NCBI GenBank assembly: GCA_905250025.1
Contig: CAJNOJ010000099.1
Location: forward strand, 186,001 to 250,000
Direction: 5' to 3'
From: Adineta ricciae
Taxonomy: Eukaryota > Rotifera > Eurotatoria > Adinetida > Adinetidae
DNA: 64,000 nt
A program made the translations under genes and the position numbers. Every line of letters begins with the position of its first letter. Within the stretch, counting starts at the first letter, position 1. Shown piece after piece: positions 10,952-23,092 of the stretch. The notes under the pieces are model-generated. The model was not told where the DNA came from. It searched no databases and saw only the letters and a list, made by a program, of their open reading frames with translations.

Positions 10952-11803
10952 GTAGTGATGATTATCAAATGATTTATATTGTTTTTTTTTGTGCGCAGAA
11001 GACTACTATGCTTTTGTTCTTTTTAAAAAATTTCCATCTCAAAATAATGACTTCTTAATACAAACAATAGCATAAAACTGCTAAGTCAACAATAGAGGTA
11101 GTTGAATACTAAGGATTGTGGTGGAATGACGACATGTTTACGAATACCGAAGTTTCTGTTTGAAAGTAAAAATATTAGTTACTTCTTGTCGAAATGTTTT
11201 TTAAACTATCAGATTCGCATAATATTCTACCGAAAAAAAACAGTTGAGATACGACTGAGCGAGACTCACTCGTGAATATCGTTAAGCTGAGTATGACATA
11301 GACACTTCTGTTATTATCTCGTTTCTTTTCTCCCGATGGGAAAGTGAAGAAGTAATATTCATCGAAGAGAATATTTCGTATCACTGACTTGTCTCTATTA
11401 ACTATTTCTTCTCGTTGTCCTTGTGTGACTTGTGACGTGATCTCTTACTTACAATATCTATAAATTATCAAGCAGCAGATAGACGGTGCTCAAGTCTGAA
11501 AATCCAATAATTGTCAGTGACCGTGTGAATAATGTTCGATACGAATTTGCTTGTATTGATGTACCACATTTTGTTTTCTGTTTGTCTACGATAGTTTTGT
11601 TCTATTGGCAAGTTTGAGTCAACATTACTTGTTTCTTCACTTTTCAAGTTTAAATTTATTCACATTCATGCGTCGTTTTACTTCATTACTTTCAAAAACA
11701 AACGATCAAGACACACTGCGACAACCAGCGTTTTTCTGTTAATGATTTTATGCTGAAGATATTTCAATAGAACGACGGTACAAACGCGGTGAAACTTATC
11801 CAA
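10952..11803. other. intergenic, probable promoter of the PARG/PBZ gene
   Basis: 850 bp, AT-rich, with no supported coding region. The first ATG that opens into a spliced frame is at 11804. Confidence 0.4.
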
Positions 11804-14800
11804 ATGGCTACTTTCAATGAGTATATTTCGAGCAGCGATAATGTAAGTATCAGATGGTAAGATTTAATTACTACAAAGTGCAAGTGTTATTTTCATCAAC
11901 AATCGGCATGTCGTTTAGGAAAATAATTTTTCATCGGTTCCAAAACAAGACCAACAATCTTTCAAATCATCTTCACCTTCGACTCTTTCCAAAACGGCTG
12001 ACAACAATACCTCTACATTGAGAACAAAAGCTACTGAAGCGCTGTACTCTAATCAGCCTGTTGATGATTATAAAGAACATCCAGAATTGGCACAGGGTTA
12101 GTATATCCACAAGTATGAGCAGCCGAATACTATACGATGCGCAGGCACAGGCACATATTTTCCATTCTACTTTACATCGAAACCCATAAGCATTCTTTCT
12201 AAATCATCGATATTTCTTAAGTAATTGACAAAGTTAGTTGAAATTTCTCAATCTATGTAAGTATTTGAGTAATACTGAGAACGTGAGACACTTCTAGAGA
12301 TTTCAACACGATCACGATAACACTCGGGTATGGTAAGGGTAGCATGGAACCTGATGATTATTTTTGTGTCTAAAAATTTATCGAAGTAGATGAATTGGCA
12401 CTGTTATAGACCCATCAAGTACTCAAGGTGATCGCCATTTTTCACCAACAACATGCGTCCAAAATTGGAAGTGTCGTGAATGTGGGTATATTAACGACGA
12501 GAAGAATATATCGTGCGACACTTGCGACACAGAAAAACCAATCTATCCGTGTCTCGAAATCCCTTACAGTAATTCCGACGAATATGGAGAACTATCATCA
12601 TTTGGTGACCGCGATTATTCTTCTCAAGTATCAGAAACAGTATATGATCGGTCAGGTTTAAGCAGTCCTTCATCAATTCGACGGAAAACTTCCCGTTCGG
12701 ATCGATCATCGTCTTCGTCTGATCAGGAAGCTCAAGATTCAATGCCAACGAGTACTACGAGAGGTAACTATCAGCTAGATAAGCATTGATCAAGACCGTT
12801 TATCGCTAATTATCGATTTATTAGAAAAACTACGATCGTCTTCTGATAAACATTCATACAATCTGAACACTAAAGCTAATGAGAAACCTCATTCGGAGAA
12901 GACGTACGCAGTATCATCAAATTCGAGTGCGCTAACGAGCGATTTTATTTATCCAAAATCACATTCTACATACGAATTTGCACCATCCGAAAGTAGGACT
13001 AACAATTTCAAAAATTTCATTCCGTTCCATTTAAATAGTAGACTTTGAACCTGTACGTGCACCAATACCTACCACGCCAGGTCTCCCTGTGCATACGCAA
13101 AGTACTTTCGTTCGGAATTATGTATTAGACGATAAAGCATCGCCTAAGAATGCACCATTATTCGTCTCTAGATCCAACCTACAAGTCAAAAGTGACACCA
13201 ATTTATATCCTGATAAAAGTCAATTATCATCATCAACAACAAGAGCACATAGAGATAATAATGCTCTAACAGCACATACAATGATATGTAAAACATCAAA
13301 TTCAAGTAACCTTAACGTGGTATACATACCGGATTTGCCCGTAAATATCCATGAACCCAAAGTATTGGAAGATATGCTTCGTAGTTGCTTGGAAGACCGA
13401 CATAAACAAAAAGTAGTAGACGTAGAGTGTAATACTCTACTTGGTGTCGGTATAGTTCATTTACCTAGTAAAGAAGAAAAAGATCATTTATTGAATACAG
13501 TCATATATGCGATGATTGAGCCATCATCTAAAGCGACAGTGTCATTTGTCGATAAGCTTGATTTGGTATCTTATGTTGTTATTTCAAACAATGAGAACAA
13601 TGGCTATCCAACAGGGGAAGAAATTCAACGGCAATGGATGCAGGTTTATAAACCGAAATCGCCGCCAAAATGTGAACAGCTCTCTGCTCTATTCCCCAAT
13701 ATATTTCGAGTAACTACACATTCATTGGATGAATTGATCAGTGCGATGTCTACGAGAGTACTTATTATTAATAATAATTCAGCAAATGTTTATTTTCGAG
13801 CTGACTGTTGTTTCTATGAAGATTTACCAAGAGCAATGAATCAAGAAAAATTAGTCCAAGCAGTACGTCAACAAATAACTGACGAATACATGGCCGAAGA
13901 GTATATGCACATTCAACGCCATAAAACTGGTGGCATTGCAGTCATTATTTCGTCAGGTAGAGCACGTATCTGGTCGCTACGCGAGTTTATCGAATCAAAT
14001 GGCAAAAAATTTAACAAGAAGAACAATTTAGCATGCCGTTTAAAGATACCAAACGTACCGAGACGTTTATCGATAGAATCCATTCAAAATCATAAAGTTT
14101 TCGCCAATTGTGTCGTTCATGCTACACGTAAAAATGATGATATTGTTCTCGAACTCTCGGATCGTAACGTATTCGATAAGTGTATTGACCAAGCGGCCTT
14201 TTGTGTCCATAATCATCCGTTAAGAATTGAAGCCCACCAAGCAACATCTAAACCAGAAGACAGTGATATCGACGATGACACTTGGTATGAGACTGATATG
14301 CGTGATTATACAAAAGCTAATATTATGCAGTTTGTACCTAACCACGAACATCCCATATTTCGATACAAATGGAATTCCGAAGCATTCTTGAAACAGTTCC
14401 GTCGTTGGACGTCGAAACAACACGACCGATCGGTTGGACCAGATCCAGTTAAATATGAAGACTTGTGTAATCTTAAACGTCATTTACTGCGAATGACCGT
14501 TATGTTGAATACAATTGGTGTTGTCACGCGAGGCTTCTATCGTGTTGAAGATAAGGAAATTAAATTAATATCAAATCGACTCAAAACTGTAGTTTATAAT
14601 CACAAATCTAAACTACACCATAAGAAGACAATTCTATGGTCTCAAGCAACAACATTCCCATGTCCACAGACAATCGTCAAAGTTGTTCAGCGCGATTGTT
14701 TGCTTGTATACAAAGAACTAGTTAGTAAAGGTCTTCGACCCGTACTTTTAAACATGGCTAACGCATACAATCCCGGGGGCGGCTATAGACAAGGTGACGG

Positions 14801-17800
14801 AGCGCAGGAAGAATCACTATTCCGTCGGTCAAATTATTATCAAAGTCTTGATGCTGAATTGGATGGTGATAAGCCGTCGGCGAGATATCGTTACGACTCA
14901 AATGGCGCTTTAGAACAATTAGCTCCAAGTGATGCATTGTATCCCATGGATAAATATGGAGCAATTTATACATCAGGTTTGACAGTTTTCCGTCAGCCGG
15001 AAGAAGTCGGCTACGGCTACATGCCCATTCCAATGTATGATGTTTGTTCTATTGCAATGGCTGCTTATCGTGATCCAAAAATAGAACACAATCTCTTAGC
15101 AGCAAAATATTCTCTTGGTACACGGAAAAAAATTGAGAACATTTTTGCAATTGCTCATCATAACAAACATGATAGTTTGGTTTTGTCTGCTTTTGGATGT
15201 GGAGCATTCCACAATCCTCCTGGTCATATAGCTACAATCTTCAAATCGGTTATCGAGCAGTATGCAGGATATTTCAAATGTATTTATTTTGCTATTATTG
15301 ATGATCATAATGCGGGATCATCTTTGAATCCACAAGGAAACTATTCACCTTTTCAAACGATTTTCAATGACGCAAAGTTCGAACCCAAGAAAAATTTTAT
15401 GACGGGTATGATGATTGGACCATGGAGAATTATAAATGAAATAACAACGACTACTAAATCAGAAGTAACACTAGATGATGTGGAAATATGTCAATCAAAG
15501 CTTTGCCATTTCGGTGGCGGATGTAAAGAGCTCACAAACACGCAACATTGTCAGGAATATTCTCATCCAGCTCTGTGTCCATATACAAATAATGAAACGT
15601 CGTGCAAAGAAAATCAAGATGCTCAACATAGAATTTTGTATCAACATCGGCGACTATGTTCAGAGGGTGGTGAATGTAAATTAGTCGATGATGATCAAAC
15701 GCATCGCAATAAGTATGAACATCCAGTTTTTTGTCGTGATGGTGGCGCATGTGAAAATCTGGATCGTGATCATCTAAAATCATATCGGCATGTTCCTTTC
15801 TGCAAAGATCGTCTTGAATGTTTGGATTATATTCTTAAATCAAAAGAGCACTGTCATGATTTCAGACATTGTATGCCCATGTGTCGTTACGGTAAATTCT
15901 GCATACGGTTTCATGATGAAAAACATTTGCAAGAAGAAAAGCATCCTTTTAATCAACCATGCCCATTCACACCATACTATTGTCCTAAATACAATGAATT
16001 CTCACAAGCCGCTGACAAGAAATCATTAAAAATCGACGTCCAAAAACATTGTTTACAATTATCTCATGTCTGCGAATGGGGTCGACTATGCAAAGATACA
16101 TCTGAGCAACACTCGAAAAGTACCATACATGTCCCACGTCATATGTGTCCATACGATAATCGGTGTACGAAAACTAATCAAGATGACCACTTGAATACGT
16201 TTTCGCATACGGGTATACTCGATATTCGCCCTATGTGCGCTCACCGACGTGATATTTGTCGAAATAAAGGGAAATCTGATCATATGAAACAATTTCGACA
16301 TTATGGAAACTATGATTTTAGCGGTGTTATAAATTATTTTGGTCAAAACAAATCGATAGATTTTGTTGAAAATCAAAAACATATGATGGAAGCTATCAAC
16401 AGCTATTTTGAGCACAACAAAATAACTCGTTCTGTACCGGAAGAAATCGAGAGGTTTGTCAAAGCTTTACAACCAGTTCACCGTTGCTCAAAAGTTATTT
16501 TCGAATCGATACTTGTTCATGGTCATGTAATGTCTAGTAAGCATATGGAGCACTTAAAACAACCTAAGTTTGCTGCTCAAGCTGCCCAAGAACATAGAGA
16601 TGTACGAACTATTCTTGATCGTCATGGCGCTGCCCGAAGCTGTGCTAAAGAATATATTCAAGCGATCATTGCATTGGAGTACAGTAAATACAGTAAAAAA
16701 CATCCGATAAGTTTACCCATGGAAGTACCTCCTATTTCATCATCAATGTTACGTTCCTCGATATTACCCACGTCCGATTCTCAAGAATCGAATGAAACAA
16801 TACAGAAAACGGAAAGATGTTTAAGAGCTATAATAGGAAAAAAAGAAATTGATACAATTCGTCGATGTGCAGTCGATATCGCCACTGCTTCATGGAATCT
16901 TCATAACGCTCCAGCCGGTATTCAATATGAAAAGGACAAACAGCTGGGTACAAATAAGCATGTTTTCGGTATTCTCGGTCCACATTGTGGGCACTATTAT
17001 GGAGATATTGTTTTGGTGTTTAAAGCGGAAGTCATGCTTCATCCAGATGCCAACTTTACCCATCAAGCAGCAACATCATATTTAAGTGGAAAAACGTATT
17101 CTCAACGTCCGTGGGTGAGAGATCCTGGCTCGGATTCGAGAAAAAGAACAATGTGCTTTCACCGATCAAAAATGCATTGTTCTGTGTCGAACTATGAACA
17201 TGTTGCGGCAGCAGAGCTCATTGCTATAACAAGTGAACACCAGAAGAAATCGAGTATTAATTGCGACGATATTCTTCATCGATGGTTGAGCGTCGATTCG
17301 CATGAAGTATTTGAAGCACATTTGCCACAACTAATCCCATTGGATTATATTGAAAAAGTGTATATTCCAGAAAGTTTATTCTATTCTTTATCACAAAAAG
17401 CTCAAGAATGTGCAAAAAGAACGTTCTGTCATGGTTTGCATTTAACGAACCATCGGGTTGATGTATCACCAAACGACATGCGTGCGTTAGATAAGAATCG
17501 TATGAAATATCAAAATTTCATCATCAAGGAGCTTGTCACAAACATTGAAAAGCGAATGAAACATCCTACATATTTATATGGTACTCTCATTACGCTTGTA
17601 CCAACTAAATTTACAGATTACATAGTTTTACCAATAACTATAAACAAAGCTTATTATCAGTACCGCCGAACTCATAAAAATCATTCGAATGCCGATGATA
17701 TCTACATCTATTGGCAAGCCATGCATGGTGACATGATTCTTGCATTATCAGATGAACACATTGAGTCAAAAAGATCAGAAAAAAATACTCAATATCTTGT

Positions 17801-19341
17801 GTGTTATATCGCACCACGACCATCTCTGAAAACGGCGACATATTATGAAGCATATTCATACCTGAGCGACGATGATCCATACAGACACAAAGTCATTTTA
17901 GCCAGTAGTGAATGTGTTGCCAAATCAAATACATTCTACCGTGGTTGTAATAGCGAAGATTTTCTTACTTTTTGCCTCAAACTCGATAAGAAAACAGGAC
18001 AAGTTACACTTTCACACGCTGGAGCAAATGGTATTTATTGCCATAACACAATTACGTATCAATTTTCTAAACAACATCTCGATTTAAACAAATTAAGATA
18101 TGTCCATGTCAGTGCCAGATCTCAGAAAGTGCCTATTCGAAATCTAGTTATAACTTTTAAGCCGATTTCCGATCTTCATCCATCGTTCGACAAGAACTTT
18201 AGACCAGAAGGTGACGTTTCATCTAATGATGCCCACTCACATAGCCATGATAAACCACCACCACATAGGTTCGACGGACCGTCTAGAGACGAATCCCCAT
18301 CATTTCTAAACAAAGCGGGTAATGCGATTAAAGGTGCCGTTGATTATCTCCGTCGTAACGATAAAGAGCGAAAACCATGCCCGGAAGCAGTCAACTGTTT
18401 ACTACAAGGATCATCTGCACATACAGAAGAATTCTTTCATCCTTGCAGATATGCTGAGTTATGTAATAACAAAGATAAAGAACCTCATTTAACGCATGAA
18501 TCTCGGCGAGTTACACAATGTCAGTTGAATATTTCATGTTCAAAACTTGACAATCCCGCCCATCGAGCTGCATACCGACATGATGGTTATCCGGATTTTC
18601 TCATACCTTGCAGAGATAGCTCAAAATGCCAAGATTCGACATTCCAACATCGAAAGAAATATTCACATGGTGAAAAAATTGATCTGAAACTAGGATATAA
18701 CGGTAAGTCCCCATTGTTCGTATATAGATATTAAACTGTTTTCACTTGTACTTTCCACGGATGCCATAGATGAGAAAAATTCGTCACAACCATCGTCGGG
18801 AGGAGCAGATCGCGCTACCGAAGATCAAATGTCTTCCTTTGGAGAGGGAGGACGGGAGAATGTTCAAAAGAACCCTTGCCTTAACGAATCAAACTGTCGT
18901 GCACAAAACGATGGTCACCATTATTCCGGATACTCACATGAAAATCGTCAACCCATTCCATGTCGATATGCAAATAATTGCAGAGATAAAGACGATCCGC
19001 AACACTCGGCCAAGTATTCTCATCCAAATGATCATAGACCTTACGATGCGTCTGCATCTAACCAAGGGAAAATACACTGCCGTCACGGAAATGACTGTTG
19101 GGATAAAAATGATCCGAATCATTGTTCTAAATACTTCCATCCATCTGCTCGTGGCAGTGAAAAGATTCAATGTCGCTATGGAAATGATTGTCGGGATAAG
19201 AATGATCCTCGGCACTGTTCGAAGTACTCCCATCCATTTGCTCGTAGCAATGAACAGATTCAATGTCGCTATGGAAATGATTGTCGGGATAAGAATGATC
19301 CTCGGCATTGTGCGAAGTACTCCCATCCTCATCGTCGCTGA
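11804..19341 (+). CDS. giant PARG-PBZ protein with RanBP2 zinc finger (copy 1, complete)
   Basis: Six exons join in phase: 11804-11842, 11919-12096, 12410-12763, 12825-12992, 13039-18702 and 18770-19341, giving 2324 residues. Domains in order: a RanBP2-type zinc finger at about 92-115 (WKCRECGYIN...CDTC); a possible RRM-like fold near 335-420; a bacterial-type poly(ADP-ribose) glycohydrolase core at about 730-990 with GGGYRQGDGAQEE (826-838), whose second Glu is the catalytic residue in that family; ten PBZ-like CCHH fingers at about 1063-1343; an uncharacterised region with GPHCGHYYGDIVLVFK and a beta-rich segment; four more fingers at about 2025-2135; and five near-perfect PBZ fingers (CRYGNDCRDKNDPRH...HP) in the last exon. 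It should bind and cut poly(ADP-ribose), probably in the nucleus. No transmembrane segment or signal peptide is seen. Confidence 0.85.
12097..12409 (+). other. longest intron of the PARG/PBZ gene
   Basis: This 313-bp intron separates the second exon from the exon with the RanBP2 finger. Donor GTTAGT and acceptor TTATAG keep the phase (G plus AC gives Asp). It is several times longer than the other introns in the window, which are mostly 46-82 bp. No coding potential was seen. Confidence 0.6.
18829..19338 (+). repeat. array of five PBZ-coding units (about 93 bp each)
   Basis: The last exon of the PARG/PBZ gene is built from repeated units that each encode one PBZ finger with the pattern C-x5-C-x6-H-x5-H-P. 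The last two units (about 19150-19335) are nearly identical at the DNA level, which points to recent unit duplication. The second copy of the gene has four units. Confidence 0.8.
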
Positions 19342-19694
19342 TGAGGCAACTTCACATGAATACTGAAGCAAACATACACTTTAACTGAATTCCCTATTCT
19401 AGAAAAAATAGAATTTCTTTTTTTGAATGCTTTTTACTCACGATTTAATAAAAATCCACTGAAGCGGGCGTTATTTGAACAGATAGTGTGATTGGGTGTT
19501 ATAGACTATCCTCACAATCATTGTATCGGGTAACACTTTTAGAAGACGCACTGCTGTCCTTCGTAGTGCTATGTTTGCCACGTGTCTTATTTTCTTATCG
19601 AATGCTTTATCTCTGTGTCCTTCTGTATATAAACTAGTAAAAAAATGATGTATAAAGCGCTACTCTTTTTGACAGAATACTATCCGCATGCGAT
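19342..19694 (+). other. short intergenic region
   Basis: 350 bp between the PARG/PBZ stop and the hydrolase start. It contains AATAAAAATCC about 100 bp after the stop, a likely poly(A) signal for the upstream gene, and a TATATAAAC motif near 19626-19634, a plausible TATA box for the hydrolase. Both are conserved in the second copy. Confidence 0.45.
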
Positions 19695-20618
19695 ATGAAT
19701 AAATTATTCACACGTCGAAATGTTGAATTTCCAGCTCAAAGTGGTGCTCTTTTACGAGGTTGGCTTTACGAACCGATTTCAAAACTTGATGATAAACAAC
19801 GATATCCAGCTATCGTGATGACTCATGGTTATGGTGCTGTCAAAGAGCTATACATCGATTTGTATGCAGAACGATTTGTTCAATCGAATTTTGTTGTGCT
19901 TCTGTATGACCATGAAAATCTCGGTGAAAGCGAAGGTGTGCCGCGACAGGAAATCGATCCAAGCAAACAAATCCAGGGTTATAGTTCAGCAATCACTTAT
20001 TTACAATCGTTAGCCGACCTTGTTGATCCTGATCGAATCGGTGTCTGGGGTACAAGTTATAGTGCCGGGCATGTTTTAGTCGTTAGTGCGAAAGATAAAC
20101 GTGTGAAATGCGTTGTTTCACAAATGCCCTCGATCAGCGGACGACGTAATTTAAAACGACGTTACAAAAGCGAGGAAGACTACCAAAGATTATTGAAAGC
20201 ATTAGAACGAGATCGAAAACAGATAGCAGAAGGCGGTGCACCAAGAATCGTTCCGATCATTCGGCCAGAAGAACAAGCGGATTGGTGGAATTTCTTCAAT
20301 GTTGGCCATGCTGATCAAAAAGATGCATGGCGATACAAAAACTGGAAAAATGAACAAACATTGCGCAGTGTTGAACTATATGGCCAATACAATCCCGAAG
20401 ATTCAATAGAAAGTCGTTCATCATGTCCTCTATTAATGCTGGTTGCTGATGACGATACAGTAACATTTACTGAAGATGAAACCGAATTATTTGAAAAGCG
20501 GATCGGTGAACCAAAGAAATTGGTGAAATTTCCTGGTGATCATTTCTCTGCATACAAAGCGCAATTTGAATTGACTGCAAATGAAGCAAATGATTGGTTT
20601 GTAAGATATTTGCAATAA
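19695..20618 (+). CDS. alpha/beta hydrolase (DLH / S15-like), copy 1
   Basis: Intronless gene of 307 residues. The oxyanion region reads MTHGYGAVKE, the nucleophile elbow is WGTSYSAGH (Ser in GTS), an acidic residue lies in LMLVADDDTV, and the histidine in FPGDHFSAY completes a likely Ser-Asp-His triad. The layout fits the dienelactone hydrolase / YcjY / polyketide-transferase-like group common in fungi and bacteria. It should hydrolyse an ester or similar bond in a small molecule; the substrate is unknown. The ATG at 19695 is chosen because an upstream ATG that is in frame in the other copy runs into a stop here. Lack of introns and microbial-type similarity make horizontal origin possible. 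Confidence 0.8.
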   Translation: MNKLFTRRNVEFPAQSGALLRGWLYEPISKLDDKQRYPAIVMTHGYGAVKELYIDLYAERFVQSNFVVLLYDHENLGESEGVPRQEIDPSKQIQGYSSAITYLQSLADLVDPDRIGVWGTSYSAGHVLVVSAKDKRVKCVVSQMPSISGRRNLKRRYKSEEDYQRLLKALERDRKQIAEGGAPRIVPIIRPEEQADWWNFFNVGHADQKDAWRYKNWKNEQTLRSVELYGQYNPEDSIESRSSCPLLMLVADDDTVTFTEDETELFEKRIGEPKKLVKFPGDHFSAYKAQFELTANEANDWFVRYLQ

Positions 20619-21280
20619 CAAAAACGAACCTGGTCTTATTATTCGATTTTGTTTTACTGTTACATATTTCAATAGATATATGTTTCGGCTAAATATTCGT
20701 CACACATTGTAAGGAGCATTGAAAGGTGCGGGACATTGACATCGGTAGTGACACATAAATTTATTTCATCAGAAGTCTGCCTGCTATACTTTCATTGATG
20801 TTTATCTGGGTGAAATCGATTATACGCATCTTTCCTTAAATCCCATTTTTTTTAATTTGTGTTGTTTACTAGTAAACTCCTTATAAGCAGCATAACATTA
20901 CTCTTGAGGAAGAACACAAGTAGAAAAATGCCAATTGACTTTCTCAAGCTAATTTATCTCAATGTATCAATAGCTTCTTTCAGACGAAATATTATCAAGC
21001 GAATGAAAACTCGCTCTTCCTACTTTATCGTCGTCTATGTCATGAATTCAAACCGTTTCTTATTTACTACACCTACTCTATTGAAAGCTTACATTAATCA
21101 TTAATAGAAGGAAAATAATTGCGTTTTGAAAGGATATACACAGGTAAATAATGATTTTTTCATCATGTAACTCCTAATGAAAAAACGTAACTTACGATTA
21201 GATTATCATGATTTATACATAATAACTATTCTCCTCAGAATATCCTCTACATAACAAACCTCTTCTACTATACCGTAGAG
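20619..21280 (+). other. intergenic between hydrolase and SK channel
   Basis: 660 bp. A short open frame near 20859-21104 is not preserved in the second copy, where its reading frame shifts, so it is not considered a gene. It probably holds the channel promoter or 5' leader. Confidence 0.45.
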
Positions 21281-22939
21281 ATGCATGTGAATGAAAATTG
21301 CTCGACAACGAATATTCCACTGTCATCAGTTGTTAGCATCATATCTTCTTCCTCCTGCCGGCACTCGGGCAATTCTTGTACAAATGTTCGCCACGAAGAA
21401 CTTCAACAGACTTCTCCCGTTCGAAAACCGAAACCAAACATCGAGAATTTAATCAATGCGATCAGCTTTCGAGCACGTATGAGAAAATTCCTCACTACTC
21501 GACTGTAATGAGATACTCTTGCTTCACAATATATATTCTACTAACTCGTTTCTCTGTATAGTGCTTTCGTTAGTAATATCATGAGCTTTCTGGGCATTTT
21601 GGGAATCTTTCTCATGATTATCGAAAATGAATTACACTTCGATTGGGTTAATCACGGAGATATCGGACCTATTTGGTTCATGAAACTAATTATTTCTATA
21701 ACAACGGCGATACTTCTTGGCTTGATTCTCTACTACCATTATTTAGATCTGCAACTCTTTTCGATTCAGAATTCTCTCGACGACTATCGTGTTGGTCTAA
21801 CAAGGAAGAAAATATGTTTCATTGCAAGTGAACTTTTGATATGTGCTATACATCCTATGCCGTTATCCAGTCTAAATTCAAATCTGAAAGACATTTCACC
21901 AGAACTGACTGTTCATCCTCCACTATCGTACACACCGGTTGAAGTAGCATTAAGTGTACCAAGTAGATTATTCTCGTGTCTTTTAAACTAATTTCATTGT
22001 ACTTTGTAGTGTTTCTTCGTTTGTATCTATTTGGTCGAACAATTATGTTCCGTTCATACTTGTTTCGTGATGGATCATTACGGTCCATTAGTTGTCTCAA
22101 TCAAGTATCGATCGATTTGTCCTTCCTATTGAAAACTTACCTGGAGCAATGGGCAACTCGATGTTTACTTGCTCTTAACATCATTGCTTTCCTTATTGGA
22201 AGTTGGTGTCTACGCGCATGTGACTACGCAGCAACAGGAGATCATCTATCCATATTCGACTCAATGTGGTTGTTCATTGTAACGTTCACTACAGTTGGTA
22301 TGTCATATCTATTACGGATGAAGTCAACTGGAAGGACAACTTGTTTCGTGTAGGTTTCGGAGATGTGTATCCGTCAACACTTTGTGGACGCGGTAAGTAA
22401 ATGCATTCTTTCGTATCATTAGTTTTAGTTGTAAAAATTCTATAGGTATTACAACCGTGGTCGGTTTGATTGGTCTCCTTTCATCTGCTCTTTTTATTGC
22501 TGTTCTCACTCAAAAACTACATTTGACGCGTGAAGAAAAATATGTTCATACCTTCGTGTCAAAAATGCAGTTAGCTAAAGATCGTGAACATCAAGCGGCG
22601 AATGTTGTCAAATTTGCCATGAAAGTATGGTATTTGAAGCGACAAAATAAACGAACATTTATTCAATCGTTTCAAGCGCAACGAAAACTTTTTCGAGCCA
22701 TATCTTCTTTACAACAAACGAAAAGGCAGCAAGGTTATTTAATGGATAGTTGTGTTGGACTGCATGAGATAATAACCATGCAACACAATTTAACCGCTCA
22801 ACATGATCAGACATTGCAGCAGATGGAACATATGAAAAATGATATTAGAAAAATTCAAATAGAATCAGGCCATATCTTGGAAATAATGAAGAATATACAA
22901 ACAACGCTCAATACAAGACTAAATCAATCGACGATCTAG
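21281..22939 (+). CDS. SK-type calcium-activated potassium channel, copy 1
   Basis: Five exons join in phase: 21281-21504, 21562-21962, 22010-22297, 22354-22392 and 22446-22939, giving 481 residues. The order matches KCNN/SK channels: S1 (GILGIFLMIIENELHF), S2-S4 with ELLICAIHPMP and SVPMFLRLYLFGR, a pore helix with selectivity filter TVGFGDVYPST formed across two splice sites, then S6. The calmodulin-binding region follows (AANVVKFAMKVWYLKRQNKR, then a coiled coil). SK channels open on Ca2+-calmodulin and hyperpolarise membranes. The filter is GFGD rather than GYGD, and the tiny 39-bp pore exon is notable. The gene converges on the glucosyltransferase, with stops 153 bp apart. Confidence 0.9.
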
Positions 22940-23092
22940 AAGAGATGTTTGTGAAATATTGTATTGTTTTTTAATAGAATATTTTGTTCTCTATCAGAGT
23001 TGAATAATCAACAATAATAATAATTTATGGCAACAAAACACGTCGAAACCGCGAGAATAGCATTGTATGAAAAGATTACGTTTTAGAAATGA

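Noticed and set aside
18934..19371. Long minus-strand and +2-frame open frames opposite the PBZ array
   Set aside because: They arise from the repeated codon pattern of the array and have no domain; the PBZ frame is the real one in both copies.
20859..21104. Open frame of 81 codons between hydrolase and SK channel
   Set aside because: In the second copy (35809-36048) the frame shifts half-way and the second halves do not match, so it is not under coding constraint.
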